A model generated the notes under the pieces. It was given only the letters and a program-made list of their open reading frames with translations, ran no database searches and was not told the DNA's origin. A stretch of DNA of 64,000 nt from Viscum album (lineage: Eukaryota > Streptophyta > Magnoliopsida > Santalales > Viscaceae), in contig OY728143.1 of NCBI GenBank assembly GCA_963277665.1, forward strand, positions 1,121,764,110 through 1,121,828,109. The letters are read 5' to 3'. This document shows positions 35,471 to 50,454 of this stretch, piece by piece; the stretch's first letter is position 1; each line of letters opens with the position of its first letter. The translations under genes were made by a program, and so were the position numbers.

Positions 35471-36929
35471 TATTTCTGAAACATTTTCCTATAGAACATA
35501 TAAAAGATGATCAATTTTTGAATAAATTAGTGTTCTATCAACACATATAAAATAATGATAAAAAACATTTGAAAAATAATTTAAATGAAAAATAATTTGA
35601 AAATATATGAAAAACCCATGATTATATTTTGAAAAAAATTTCTCCAAATATTATTTCATAAAAAATATTTTCCTTAAAATTTTCGTTCTACAAATTAAAG
35701 GGAATCTCCACAGAAATGACATCGGGTAAATATGTACATGTCATTTGAGGTAATAAGAACATTCATCTTAAACGATATAAGGTTTGAAAAATTCCCAAAT
35801 TGAAAAAAGAATATAATAGTACTTTAAAAATAGTGGAAAAAATAAAAAGGGGAAAATTTATTTTAATGATAATAGGATAATAGTATAATACCATTGGATA
35901 TGATTTTTCTAAAACATGGTTTTGAAAGAACTAATATTTCTAAACGAAAAGATGATAAAGTTGAGCTTTGTTAGAACAAATTCATAACTATATTATGAAC
36001 CTAAAAGAATAAAAAAGGTACAAATACATGAATAAATCATCAATAAATAGAGGTGAATCAAATTCATGAATTTTCTAAATATATAGATAAAATTATTTCA
36101 TCAAACGTAGCATAAACATAAATAATCTCGAAAAAAATTAGATTGTTTGAATTAATTCTTACCGCTATATAACTTTGAACCATAATCCCCAAGTAAGAAA
36201 ATAATAAAAATTAAGAATAAAATATCTTTAAAATAGGGATATTAATGATATAATATTTCAAAGTCAATATTTACACCTCTTGGAAAAATATTTGGGCCTA
36301 ACATGACTTTTTTCTCAAAGAAAGAAAATTGAGACCTAATTAATTTCTGGATTTATAACATTTAAAACATAAAATCGATGTAAAACCTATGAAAACATTG
36401 ATATTTAAAAAAACGTATGTATATGAATCATCTAGTATATCCATGGTAAATATACACACCACACAAAAGGAGTGGGTGGTAAATAAAGCATCTATCTCAT
36501 AGAAATAAAAAGTGAGATGAAATTTCCTTACCATGTGTCTTGAATTTCATAGATCTTATTCAGATATATTGTATAATATAATATAAATTTATTATAAATC
36601 TATAAAATATCATATTTTTATATCTAATATCATTTTTTATTAATTAATTTTAACTCTTTGTTAATAATTCTATTTTATATTTTCACTTTGGGTAATATCT
36701 TCCTTTTCTTCGCATGTGTTTCAATTTTTTATATGATTGGTCATTATAATTATCTCATGATTTAAATAATGTAAACCAATATATAAATATCATTTAATCT
36801 CATTATATATTTTGATAATAATATCTATAATATATAATTATAAAAATAGAATACATTGTTGATGCTGATTGTAGGTCATACATACACATGAACACTGCAT
36901 CTGTCTTATTGATGTATTGAAATAAATAA

Positions 36930-36955
36930 TATATATATATATATATATATCATTA
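36930..36955. repeat. (AT)n microsatellite
   Basis: About eleven uninterrupted TA dinucleotides within LTR C1. The other LTR copy lacks an equally long run. Confidence 0.9.
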
Positions 36956-39020
36956 TTAATGTAAAATAATTATATCATATATATCATATAATTTCATTAA
37001 ACCCACCCATAACACATTATGTGTAGTGTGTGAACAAATCATATCACATTGTGGGGGTGATAGTCCACATTTCCTGAAACGAAATTATCGTATTTTAAAT
37101 AAATGAAAAGAATAAAGATATGAATTGAAAAATGATTGAAGAATATTAAAGACATATATAATATAGTATATAACAAAAATAAATATATTTTATTCCATAA
37201 TTTCTACCATGATAGGTGGTAAAGTATAAAATGAACAATCATCATTTAGTTAGACGATAGTTATCCGTACAGATAAAGAGTATGTTCATTACCCATTAGA
37301 TTGATGTGTGGATAGGTGTAGGTAAACACATTATCTTAAAAACATTATACAATATTAATGATATTGTTTCTGATATCCATGCAAGGAATAAGAAAATATT
37401 ATGGTGTGGAGAATGAAAATAAAAAATGGAGTTTAACGAAGAGTGTTCTATTTTAATCGAGTAAATCCTATTGGCCTCCTCAAAATGGATTCCATAGAAG
37501 ACATTAATCATAAAGGGATGCTTCAAGGTGGATGTGTAGATTTTTGGGATTATATTTTATTATATTATGGCCAATCCTATGTATTTTTATTTTTTATAAA
37601 ATGTGGGAGGAGAGGATCCCTTTTCATATCTATTGGGGAGTGGCACTCTTGAAATAATTTGAACATGGAATTCCATACCAATTTTGAAATTTCAATTGGA
37701 TCCAATAATGGAAACAATTCAGTAAACATGAGAATAAGATCAAAATATTCCCATAAAATGACTCTTTATACATGTTTTTAGGTTATTTTGGGACATCAAT
37801 TTAAGGTTTAGTCATTAGTTAATCTTAACATTACCTTAATCAATGTAATTAATTTTAATTACTCTCACTAATTATTTTGGTAAAAAAATACGTTCACATT
37901 ATTATACCTTATAAATTAATATTATTCAAAATATTGAAACCATTTCATAAAATTCAAATTACATAATTGGTATATATTAATTTACAATTAATACCATTAA
38001 TGGGACGACACTATGGTTTTTGAAGTAAAAATGATCAAAATTCTGCTTTGCTTTTATATCCGAATTCAATGTGAAATTCACTCCAATGCCCTAAATTGGA
38101 ATAATTGATAAATTTTTTATATAATTTAATTTTAAAACCAATTTATAATATAATTTAACCTTATATATGATATAGATGAAAAGGCAGTTGTTGATTAAAA
38201 TTCATAATTTTTAATTATTCATTAAATAATGAAACCTGCCAGAGAATTACCAGAATATTATCATAACATAATTTTTATTAATATATTCCCAATATAAAGT
38301 TATTTATTACAAATTAGAAATATAAAGGATCCAAAATATCTATTCAAATGGGGTTCTCCAAAAAAAATCTATAATACTGCCTTTATAAAGATATAATTTT
38401 TAAACATATAATTCATATTATTCTTATCTTATACCTATAAACTATAATTAATGAATATAAATCATATTTTATTTAATATATAAAATATATATTAAATTAT
38501 TATAACTTATATAATTATATTTAATTTAATTTATTAGGGTAATTCATTTTTTTATTAAAAAAATAATAATATTTACCTTTATATTCAATCTGTTTTCTTT
38601 TTCATTTCCAATTAATTAATAAAATATAAATTCATATTTTACATGGTTAAACCATATTTAATCATATATTAGTCAAAAATATTCATAAAATATAATTTAA
38701 CTACTCTGTTATATATTATTAAATTAAATAATAACCATTAAATAATATATTAATTTATTGTAAAAATCAGTCTTTCGTGTTACACAAGCCATCAATGAAT
38801 TTAATTGTTTTTGTAACAAAATATAAAATCATTATTTTGTGTAGATAATGATAAATTTTGTGTTTTTTGTACATCATGATTATGTTGGTGTTGCATATAA
38901 TGCAAGCCCTGAATTGCGGTTTAATAAAAAACAATCTATTATCAGCATTTTGTGAAATGAAAAATATCAAAAAAGTTAATTTAATCCGAAAAAATATTCA
39001 AAAAATCATTGGTTATGACA

Positions 39021-41669
39021 TTATACCATCCCTTAAAATTATGTTTTCCAATGAAATTCATCTAGATTTTCAAACTCTTAATACCTGAAATTTTTATTCA
39101 TAGAAACCCATATAGTAAAAATGAAAACTAAAACATCCCGTAAGAAGGCGATGTTGGGACAATAAAAGATACCCAGTGTAACTTATAACTAGGTTTCGAC
39201 ATAGAAGGACATAATTTGGGAGTAAATATTATATATGGAGGAAGAAGATAAATATTTATCAGTTTTTATTGATGTTATCATTCAAAATCAAGTGAATGTT
39301 CAATGAAATGTCTTGGGATACAAATTCATAAATCTATGCTGATCTAAAGGGCCATCAGTTCAATAAAATTTATTCTATTAGGAGAACAAATATTTTGTCA
39401 TTATTCCAAAAATGACTAATTATTTTATTTACTATGAATATATGGAAATATTATTGACATATTTAAATAAAAATAATTTCATTATTTAATTGTAGATTTT
39501 TAGTTATTTTATTATATTATGAAATTTATGATCATAAATTAACACTGATTCCTAAAGCACTAAAATACCCTTATTGACATTAATAAGGCCTATAAAAGAA
39601 TGAAATGTGTAACAATTTTATCTCTTAAAATAGTTATAATTAATTTTGGTTTGTATATTAAACTCTGAACATAAAAATTAACAATACTATTTGAACATAA
39701 ATATTTAATCATCAAAAATTATAAATTAACCAGGACATTGCATATGAAAGTAGTATGAGTGGATCCATTATCATCCTTTAGTCATGGTTTCATGACCCAC
39801 AGTCTTCACATATTTTATTAGTTTTTAGATTACATACATTATTTCATTTTTTTATAAACACACTAATATAATTTCATAAATAAATAATATAGACTTCATT
39901 GGAAAAAGGATAATCCTTACATATCTTTTTAACGAAATTTGCAATATGGTCTCAATACATGAATGCTTCCTTTTATTTTTAACATCAATGTTTAATGAAT
40001 ACTTTACAGTGTAACCAATCAATAAGTTTAAAAAAAATATAAATAAATTCACGAAATAATCTTATCATTGGCTTCCAAAATATCTGAAAGTAACACTTTG
40101 TTGTCACATTCCAAACATTAGAATACCTCCATCATGTATTATATGGAAAATAGGTAAAGACGTGAATTACCATAAATATAAATTGAAAATATTTATGATT
40201 CATTATTAAATGTGTATTTTTTATATTCCATAAATTGAAAAATGTTTTAAACATCGCCAATGATAGCATAAAACACATGTCAACAAGTCCTTCATTAGTT
40301 ACATGGTAATAAATAACAACAAATTTATGTATTCATATCCCACATATCATTATCTAAAAAACATTATCATTAAATAAAGAACTTATTAAGGGTTATATTT
40401 CCCTTCATCACATGTTTTCAATGGACATCACCTTTCAAATAAATAACATTTTTATTACATTGGAACCTTTAAATGTGTTATTGTAAATCCAAAGTATAAA
40501 ACCTAAACTATACAATCCGTCACCATTAATATAACATAATTCATTAATATAATTACAAAAAAAAATTGATTATTCTAATTCATCATTAAGCCATTAATGA
40601 GGACACCCAATCATATTTCATAATCCCTCATTAATTTAACATTTAATTTGCACTCCCTTCATCATTAGTAATGTAACCATTACTAGCACCACCATCCAAA
40701 TTATCATCAGAAGATTTAAAATTGGGGCATTGAGTTTCATAATATCTATTTATTCAATAATTTAAACATTTGACCTTAGATGATATCATAGGGAGACATA
40801 AATACTCATCAATTTAGTCAACTAAACTCTTCATTTTCTCATTGCTGCAACTTACTTTGTGCCCATATTTTAAAGAATAAAAATATATTATAGTTCCACT
40901 AAGACATTCACATAAGTGATTATTTCCACATTCTTAACTCAATGGAAATTAAAACTTCATTCCTTTATGGTCTATATTACCCAAAATCTTAGTGTACTCC
41001 TTCTTTCACATCCATGGGGAGTCTTAGGGTTTTTTAACATACATGTTGTTAATAATGTCTCTTGAAAACTAATTAAGAATGATCACAAAGTCTTTCCCTC
41101 TAGTGATCATCCAATGTAATAGCTCATAAAAAAATCATCTACCACATGCAACGTCAATCCAGTTCCTTCTAGTTCCTTCCAGTGACTTATAGAAGAAGAA
41201 TAGTGTGACATTAAATATCATAGAAGAATACCTCATTTTTTTGAAAATAATTACTTATAGGATTTATAAATCATGAAACCATAATTCATATATGACACCC
41301 TAGGTTCATTCTGGGGCTTTCATATATAACTTATATTTAAATCCTTCATGATGGTACATTAAGCGTTTAGGAATATCTAAAGAATATCCCTATGGGTGTG
41401 TTAAACAATGTGTGTAGAAAGGCCCATTATCATGAACTAGATTACCCCATGTTTGGTCCGGAGCAACATGTCATAGTATTCACCCATAGATACATTTACT
41501 CCAAAGCCACATCCACTTTTTGTATCCAAATAGGGATGTATTTCTAATAAAATAGTCACTTTATCCTCTACCGAAATTCCATGACCTTTTCATAATTATT
41601 AACTCATACTTACACATATCCTTCGATACAACCCTAGAAATACCATTAGAAATATATCCTAGGGATCTC
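39021..41669 (-). other. Element C interior (left part), no domain seen
   Basis: Follows the polypurine tract of C (39,023-39,040 read on minus). The plus strand is C-rich, in line with minus orientation. Stops are dense, and I could not recognise integrase, RT or gag text. The C-richer stretch 40,700-41,640 is the most likely place for decayed coding sequence. Confidence 0.4.
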
Positions 41670-42689
41670 TGTAAGATCCCAAATTTATCTAGGTTTGATT
41701 TTTTTTAAAAAAATTGGCCACAATTGTTGTTTTTTAATTCAATTGATTACGTAACTTAAATCACATCCTTCAAAATTTACACCCCCTATAAGTGGTTTTC
41801 AATACATAAGGACATCTCACAAATGTATTTTTCATCCCATTTTAATGTGTAGTGATAGTAGATTAAAACCCATGAAAATTTCAATCACCATGTGTCAACA
41901 GGTCATGATATTACATTACACCACATGTAATTAAATCACACCACGTTTAAGATTACACCACATGAAATTAGATTACCCCACATTTAATCATTAATAATTG
42001 TTTTTTTAAACAGTGTGATGGTATTTCTAAAGGAAAAGGGGAAATATGTTACGATTTTTAAAAGATTTGAAATGGGAATTCATGTCATGAAATTTTTATT
42101 CTCAATATATTAGAAATCCATCTCCAGCACTGTGTAATCCTCTGAACCCCCTTTTCATTGTCACATATTCTCCACACCCCACCATTTTAGATAGAAACTT
42201 CTTCATTCACCTCTTCCTTGGACTAAAAATCCTTATGACAATATAATATTTGATTGAAGACCTTATTCACACCTACATCCTTACTACGATTCTTATTCCA
42301 TTGATTTCTAGGAGGCTACTTTAAACTAAATGTGATCTCACATTAGATCATGGATATCCAAACCTTGTTTTTTTATATGTCTTCTGGTAATTAATTTTAA
42401 TCTACATCCATTGCGAACAGATTATTTGGTTCTTGTTAGTAGGAATCCAAAATCCTATTACTATAAAATTTCTAGGGGTTTTCTCACAACTTCCTCCATG
42501 GTAATGGAGTAAGATCTAAATCCCATTCTTTGATGAGTTCCTGATGATCTGTTTCAAAATGATATTATCCACTAACAAGCGTTCATATCCATTCTTGAGG
42601 TAGGTGGTCTAAAATAAAAAACACGATGTTTTGATAAAAAAATATGTGTATATAATTTTAGAGTTTCAATTAGATGTTTTGAATTAAAT

Positions 42690-44640
42690 TTAATTCTTAA
42701 ATAAATTAGTTAAAAAGAAATGTGAAATTTGGATATTAGGATTTTAGATCTTAAGGATTAATTATTAAATTAATTAGGCTATAATTGAGATTTTTTATCT
42801 CAATTAAATAATTATATAATTAATTAATGGGGATGGTGGGGATTATGAAATTGTTTAGTTGGAATAATTAATTATATGATTAATTAATGGAGATTGTTGT
42901 GATTAAAAAATTGTTGAATGGTTATTTAATTGATGAATTAAATAGTATGATTGAATGTGATTAATAATTTGTTAAAATAAAAAATTAAAGTTAAGGAAAC
43001 TATTAATTTTAGATTTAATTGAAACAGGTTGAATATGATTATTTAATTGTTAATTAATTATTGAGAGTGAACATGGGAAATTAATTAAATAATTAATTGA
43101 AAAGTTTGAATGTGATTAATTAATTGTGAAATAATTTATGAGTGTTTACATGTATAATTAATTATAGAATTATTTCAATGGGATAAATGTGATTAATTAA
43201 TTTGAGAATTTAATAATGAATTATGTTTGAGAAATAAATTGGTCAATTAATTGTATGGATGGAATATTATTAATTAATATGAGACATAATTAATGAAATA
43301 GATGTGAAAAAATATTCATTGATTTAATTAAATAGATTTAGTAAGATTAATTAATCATGGATTAAATAATCTATATTTTTTTGGATTAAATCATTGGTGA
43401 ATTAATTAAGGGATGAAATTTTATGATTTCTTATTTAGATTAATAAATTTGAGAATTAATTAATGTGTATTTTTTTGTTTAGGCAATTGAAAAATTTATA
43501 TTAATTATTTATTGAATTAATTAATCAATATTGTCGTGACTGTGAAATTCAATGAATTAGATTAATTAATAGGTAAATTAATTAATATGGGTTGTTGGGA
43601 TACCAAATTGATATGATTGGATAATTAATTGATGAATTAATTATGGTATATTCAAAAATATGATTCCAGAAAATTAAAGGTATAATTAATTTTGACGTAT
43701 TGATTTTGTGAATGAGATAACTAATTATTAAAATTAATTATGATATATCAAGTTGGAGATATATATTAATAAATTGATGGGTTAATTAATCAGATTGACG
43801 TAATTAATTAATTAGGGAATTATTTAAGGGTATTTGTGTGCGTAGTTAATTGATGAATTAGTAATGAAATTAATATGATTAGTTTATTGTAACATAATAT
43901 TGAGGAATTTATGTGATAAATTAATTATTTAAATAAAAATTTGTTATTTAGGTGATTATTTAGTTTTTGAATCATCTAACAGAAAGGAAATTGTAAATTA
44001 ATTATTGAGTTGACTATTTAATGTGATTTGATTAATTAATTGTGAATTAATTAATGAGAAATATATGATTAATTAATTACAGAATTAATTAATTTGAATT
44101 GATGTTATTAATTAAATGTTGAAATAATCAATGTAATTTTATTAATTAATTGTTGAATTAATTCATGGACGTAATAGTATTTAATTTTTTTAAGAGGATT
44201 AATTTTGTTTTGTCATGGTTGATAAAATGGGTGTTATACATGATAAGATACACCGATGATAATTATTTTAAAAAAATTGGAGGAATGGAGTAATTATTTG
44301 TGGATTTAATTATAGTATTTGGGTAATAATATTTGAGATAATTAAATGGTGAATTAATTTATCAATATTGATATCCCAATTTAAGATAATTAATCAGGGA
44401 ATTATTTATGGGGTATTGATACAATGAAATGAATAATTAAAAAGTGAATTAATTATGAAACATTGAAATAATGTGTTGGAATAATTAATTGGTGCATTAA
44501 TTATTGGATGTTGATATTATGAAAATATAAATTAGTTGTCTAATTAATAAATTGATATAGATTAATTAATTAATTAAATAATAGAAGTAATTAGGGATAA
44601 CTGTGATAAGAAGATTAACGTGATTAATATTGGACAATGT
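42690..44640 (+). repeat. Palindromic AATTAATT array in LTR D1
   Basis: About 2 kb composed of irregular units of roughly 45-60 bases. Each has TTAATTAATTG and GAATTAATTAATG arms around a short centre, so each can pair with itself. The plus strand is nearly free of C. The matching array is at 48,430-50,345. Confidence 0.75.
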
Positions 44641-44689
44641 AAAAATATGAAAATATTAAATGTTAAGATACATGTGAGGTTGTGATAAG

Positions 44690-45040
44690 GAATGATACAT
44701 CAGTATAGTTGAAATGTGGGGTGTTTGACATGATGATCTACACAAGTGATATACATGCATAGATATTAATTGTGCTTCCAAAAAATGACGATATACGCCT
44801 ATGATGGATCTATCTATATGGTTGATAATTAGAACGTTAGGAATGAAAATATAGAAAATATATATATGTGCATAGATGTTAATTGGGGTTCCAGACATGG
44901 TGTTCAATGCCCATGATGTATACGCAAGATTGAGAATTGAGGTTCTATATAAGAAGTTATATGTCCATGTTATATATGCAGAACTGTTAAGTGGGTAGCC
45001 TTGCATGGAATTATATACCCATGACATTGGCCTTGGGCTA
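44690..45040 (+). repeat. 54-bp tandem repeat in LTR D1, about 6 copies
   Basis: Units of AATTGGGGTTC..GACATG.TGTT followed by CCCATGATGTATA recur every 54 bases (clearest from 44,879 to 45,030). The multiple-of-3 length keeps a 163-codon minus frame (44,656-45,147) open; it consists of 18-residue repeats and is not a gene. Confidence 0.7.
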
Positions 45041-45815
45041 TGGTTCAATCTGTCCGTAATAATGAGATAGAAAATAAATGAAAAATGATAACCCATTTGT
45101 TTAAATGAATTGTCACTCAAAAAAGTAACATGGTTTAGCCTCAGCATTGTTCTGAGTAATTATTGCGGTATGGGTGTCCTAAAGAGCTTGTTGGTCTATG
45201 TGGTGAATATATATTAATTGATATTATGAGATCTAATTATTTATTCTTTGTAATTATTTATTCATACAACTTCATACACTTATTATTTACGTGAATTGTT
45301 TTAGAGACCGTTGGTGGGGGCCTACTGAGTTTCACTGACACCATTATTGGGCATCCTGATCGGTACTAGAATATAATTTTTGTTTTAATGATAGGTTAAG
45401 GGAAAAGTGCTTGTGTTAGATAGATGAGTTGGGATGGATCATGGTGGTGGAACCAGACATGTTGTCAGGACCTTCTTGGATGAGTTTTCATTGTATTTAT
45501 TTATATTGGGTATTTCATATTTACAAATGGATTGTACTTAGAAAAGAATATCTATTGTTCAGTTTTTATTGTGTGTTTCTATTTTTGGTCATCTTTTGTT
45601 ATTGGGTTTTTCTATAGATTTATATACTCTTCTATTGTTTTTTATTTAATTCCACTAGTATATTACTATAATAATATAAGGAAATGTATCTCCATGATTG
45701 ATAATAGAACCTCACTACTAGTTGGCTACCTCTAGCTTGTGGGGATGCATGCTAGAGGTCATGTGGTGGCCCGTCCTGGGGAACGAGTGTGTAGGACCCA
45801 TGCCGATATGTTACA

Positions 45816-47482
45816 TAGTGGTACATAGGATGGATTATTTCAACATCATTTTCATACTTTTTTTAAAGGTATATAGGATGAAAGGAAGTGTATGGGCTTT
45901 TTTATAATCTCATGTGTCTTAGTAGGTACCCCATGTATGGGTGATAACCCAAGTACCCCTGGTGGGGTTGTCATTATTTCTGTTTTCTGTTACAGTTGAA
46001 TATTATTTCACCATAGGTTAATCACATGTCGTGTGATGTGACTATTATATTTGATATTTATTTATATTGACTTGTGGACCTAGAAGGAATTAGATTTCAG
46101 TCTATTTTAAACATTCTAGTGATGCAGGATTATTTTGTGAACATGTATCATTTTAAGTATGCACTAGAATACAAGTTAGGGATAAGTTTTTTAACGTGAA
46201 CTATATTCATTTCTTCTGAAATTGAGTTGAAATAGGTCACAAATATGTCATTTGATGATTTTACAATGATGAAAGATGTGAATAAATTCTTTTATTAATG
46301 AGAAACGTGAAAAATGAGAATGTGATTACCCCTTTTAAAAAACCATTGTGTATGATGGCTATGGGTAGTGATTGTGCCTGAGTTTCCACCATCTACTAGG
46401 ATATAGGGAGAACAAATTGATAGGTTTTTGTTAAAATACATTTTAACTATTATAATGGCGTGAATAAAATATCCCCAATTTTATTTGTTTTTTCCTTGAT
46501 GTTGGTTGAATGGTTAGTGATAATGATCCAGTTTGAAAAAACAATTGGGGCTTGTTTGAGGGACCATTTTTTTGGGTGTTTTGAATATATGTTGGAAGGA
46601 AAGAAATCCAAAGACATTTGACAAGTTGAGCTGTTTCATTGTTGGATGTACAATTAATGATGGAGAGATTTTGGTGGTTTTCATTAATGAATTATTAGTT
46701 TTATTTTAAATAATGATGATAATATTACCTACCTTAACATCATCTTGGGTATGTTGAGAGATATCCTACTTTACACATATCTACCTAATTTTTTTTAATG
46801 ATATGGGTCTCGTTGGATGTTGTACTTATGAAGTGGAATATATATGGAGCTGGAGAGTGTGAGTTACACCATCATCAGGTTACATATAACGTTTTATAGA
46901 AGGAATATAGGTAAATAAATATTGTTGGACTTGCGCCATGGTGGTCGTGTTTCCAAAATGTTGTGTAAACAATTGTCCTATAGTTGGGTGAAATGTGTTT
47001 ATAGACGTTACAAGGAGAAATACCATGGTTCTGAAGTGGTGTAATCAGAGATCCAATGGGGAAACTCTATGGTGTGTATTAAAATATGTTTGGTAAAATC
47101 CTAATGGGCCTTTGAGGTATTGGAAATACATTCATTCTAGGATGTTTCTAATAGCAAGGCTATGTAAAAAATTTGAATTTTTTCTTCAGGTTATTTTGGA
47201 AAATGATTTGTGAAAGATGTCTGGTATGTTTTGGGATTTGATATTATGACTAATGTGTTCATTAAAGAGCATCTAAAATGGTTGTTGGAATGTATTGAAA
47301 TGGTATCATGGGGAAATATTGTGTTGTCAGATCATGTATTGTTGAAACAAGGATGAGTTAAGGAGGAATCTTAGGATAGATAATAGCATAAGAGATAATA
47401 TTGGCTCAACCTTATTTGACAGTAAATCAGAGAGAGGCTTGGATGTGTAGCTCGAGGATCTGATGTTATAAGGTGGGGATAT
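45816..47482 (+). other. Element D interior, 1.67 kb, non-coding
   Basis: Starts with a degenerate primer site and ends with the tract AGGTGGGGATAT. No frame is open. One spot near 46,735 reads NIILGMLRDILLYTYLP, a faint echo of the ILGMDWL..Y.A protease module, too weak to rely on. The G/T-rich plus strand fits plus orientation. Confidence 0.55.
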
Positions 47483-48429
47483 TGTATGATCTTGTCTCTT
47501 TCCCAATATGACCCAATGTAATTTTTTGGTCTATATGAGTATTTTGAATTTGATTTACAACATAAATTAATTCAAAATCATAAACATTTAGACCCCCTAT
47601 AAGTGGGTTCCATCATGGGTCCCCATGTTATAAAAGTAGATTACACCCCCAATAACGATATTTCACCTTGTATCAATAGGTAATGAAATTACATTACACC
47701 ATGTTAAATTAGATTACACAACGTGTAATAATTAATCATTTTTTCCAAAAATAGTGTGATGGAATTTTCCAAGTGAAAAGGGGAAATATTTTTTTATTTT
47801 TACATGACGTGAAATCGGAATTCATGTAATGTAATTTTAACCTCACCATATTCAAAACAGTTCACTAGAAGTGAATAAACAACTTAAACGTTTTTCATTA
47901 ACATAGAAACTCTGTACGCAATCTTATTGGATTGAAACTTCTTATCTCACCTATTCCTTGGAACTAAACTCCTTCACACACAAAAATATTTTACAAAAAT
48001 CCTTCCACGCACAACCCTCCTTGTTGAGGGTCTTCTACAATCGAATTTTGGGAGTCTGATTCTGTGTATAATTGATTTCACAATAGAAATTGGATATCCA
48101 GAGCTGTTTTTATTATGGTATTCCTTCCGATTACTAAGATTATTCTATATCTGTTGTTAATGGATTTTCTGGTTCTTGTTGAGAGGAATCGAAAATCCAA
48201 TTTCTATCATAGATGTAATGGTGTTTTTCACCATTTGATTTTCATTCCAAGAGATGAATAAAAATCATATTCTTTAACAACATCTCGATGATATGTTTCC
48301 AATTTGGATTATCTACTTGAAAGCATTCATCACTATTCATTAGGTAGGTGGACTAAAATTCAAATCCCACTGTCATAAATATAATTTTAATCATGAAATT
48401 ATAGAATTACTATTAGATATTTATCAATT

Positions 48430-50345
48430 TTGTTCTAGATTTAATTAATTAATTTTAAGAATGAATTAATTAAATGAATTTTGAAATTGTTATATTAGAA
48501 TTTTAAAACATTAATATTTAATATTTTAATTTAATATAGTTTAATTAAGATTGTTGAACGTCATTAATAAATTATATAATTATTTAATGGGGATAATTTT
48601 ATTTAGGATTTCTTATATTTTGAATATAAAATTGTAGGATTAAGTATTTGTAATTATTGTAGTTAGAATATTATGGAAGTATTATATAATTGTTGAATTA
48701 ATTAATAATATTTAATCTGATTAATTAATTGTGGAATAAATTAATGGGACATATGGAAATAAATTTTTTGAGAATTGATTGGAAGGGGTTGAATATGATG
48801 AATTAATTGAGAATTAATTAATGATAGTTGACATAGAAAATTAATAACAGAATTTTTTGAAAGTGTTAAAAGTGGTCAATTAATTGTTAATTAATTAATG
48901 AGTGTTGACATAGAAAATTAATTGGTGAATTAATTTAAGTGTATGAATTTGATTAATTAATTATGTAAATAATTAACTAAATGGTTTTCAGATAGTAATA
49001 TGTGAATTAATTGTGGAGAATCAATTTGATTAATTAATTGGTGTGTGAATTAATGGAATGGATGTGAACAATTAATTGTACAATTAATTGAAGGTAATGT
49101 GGTAGATTAAATAGTCATGGATTAATTAACGTAAATGATTTGGATTCATTATTTAGTGAATTAATTGATAGATTTAATTTTATGATTTGAAAGTTAGATT
49201 AATTAATTGGATAACGTATAATGTGGATTGTTGTGCAGATGAAATTAAACGAGTTATATTAATCAATTTGTGAGATAATTAATTTGGATCATCATGATGG
49301 TGCAACTGAAATAATTATATTAATTTATTTCTATATTAATTAATATGGGTAATTTGGACACTAAATTGATAAGATTGGAAAAATATATTCTGAATTAATT
49401 ATGTGATATTGAGATAGATTATTGGAGATGGTTAATTGTATCAGTAATTATGATTTATTAATATTTTGAAAAATATAATTAATTTTATAAAAAATTGTGG
49501 TATTTTAAGCTGTGGATATTGATTAAATAATAGATGAGTTAATTTATTGGTTTGACGTAAATAAATAATTGTTGAAATTGTTTAGGAGATTTGTGTGGTA
49601 TGATAATTAATGAAATAGTAATCCCATTGATGTGATTAGTTTATTGTCAAAAGAACTAGAGGAATTAATGTGATTGATTAAATTTCTAATTAATTATTGT
49701 TATTGTGGTGATAATTTAATTTTTTAATTAACTAATGGTCAGTAAATTGTTAATTAATTATTCAGTTGGTTAAATTAATATCTTTTGGGACCTAATTGGA
49801 CAATTAATTAATGTGAAAAATATGGTTAAAAAATTTATAAATTAATTAATAGGAATTAAAGTTATTAAATTATTGTCAACGTAATTAATGGAAATAGATA
49901 ATTTAATTTATGATTTAATTGATGGAAGTAGTGGAGGTTAATTCTGATAATAGGATTAATTTATTTAAATCATAGCTGATAAATATGGTGTTAGATATGA
50001 TGATTTATTCCCATGTTAATGATATAATTTCATGGATTAATTGTGTAATTAATAGTTGAATTAATTAAAGGATTTTGGGGATAAATTTTGAGACAAATAA
50101 TTGGAGAATTAATTAAGGGATATTGATATCATGATTTTAGACATGTAGTTGTGGATTAAATAATTGGATATTAATGGGATGAAATGAATAATTAATTGGT
50201 TAACTAATAAGAGACATTGAAATAGCATTTTGAATAATTGATTGTTTCAATAATTATTAGTTTGTGATATTTTGAAATGATTAATTAATTGTTGAATTAA
50301 TTATTGGAAATGGTTTAATTAATTTATGAATTAATTAATGGATGT
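48430..50345 (+). repeat. Palindromic AATTAATT array in LTR D2
   Basis: Same organisation as 42,690-44,640, with units diverged between the two LTRs. Confidence 0.7.
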
Positions 50346-50454
50346 TATTATGGGTAAATATGGTAAGAATATTAATGTGATTATTCTTAGACAATGCAAA
50401 AATGCTAAACATGTGATTATGAGATACATGTGAGTTTTTGATAAGGAATGATAT

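Larger units (their letters stand above)
34593..39020 (-). repeat. Element C left LTR (3'), truncated by element E
   Basis: Alignment with C2 begins exactly after the end of element E: AAATCATAACAT here matches AAATCATAACAT at 52,066. Other shared blocks are the CACTTTGGGTAATATC segment (36,685 and 54,126), the GTAGGTCATAC segment near 36,870 and 54,316, and the GTGTTAC(A/G)CAAGCCATCAA segment near 38,778 and 56,217. The part left of the E insertion was not found. Confidence 0.65.
41670..45815 (+). repeat. Element D left LTR (5')
   Basis: Aligns along its length with 47,483-51,562. Shared blocks include ACCCCCTATAAGTGG (41,800 and 47,591), the (A)GTGTGATGG segment followed by AAAAGGGGAAATAT (42,012 and 47,754), TCACCT.TTCCTTGGA (42,210 and 47,957) and GGATATCCA (42,352 and 48,090). 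It contains an AATTAATT array (42,690-44,640) and a 54-bp array (44,690-45,040). Confidence 0.75.

Noticed and set aside
44656..45147. 163-codon minus frame rich in Tyr/Ile
   Set aside because: Antisense read-through of the 54-bp repeat in LTR D1; not conserved in LTR D2.
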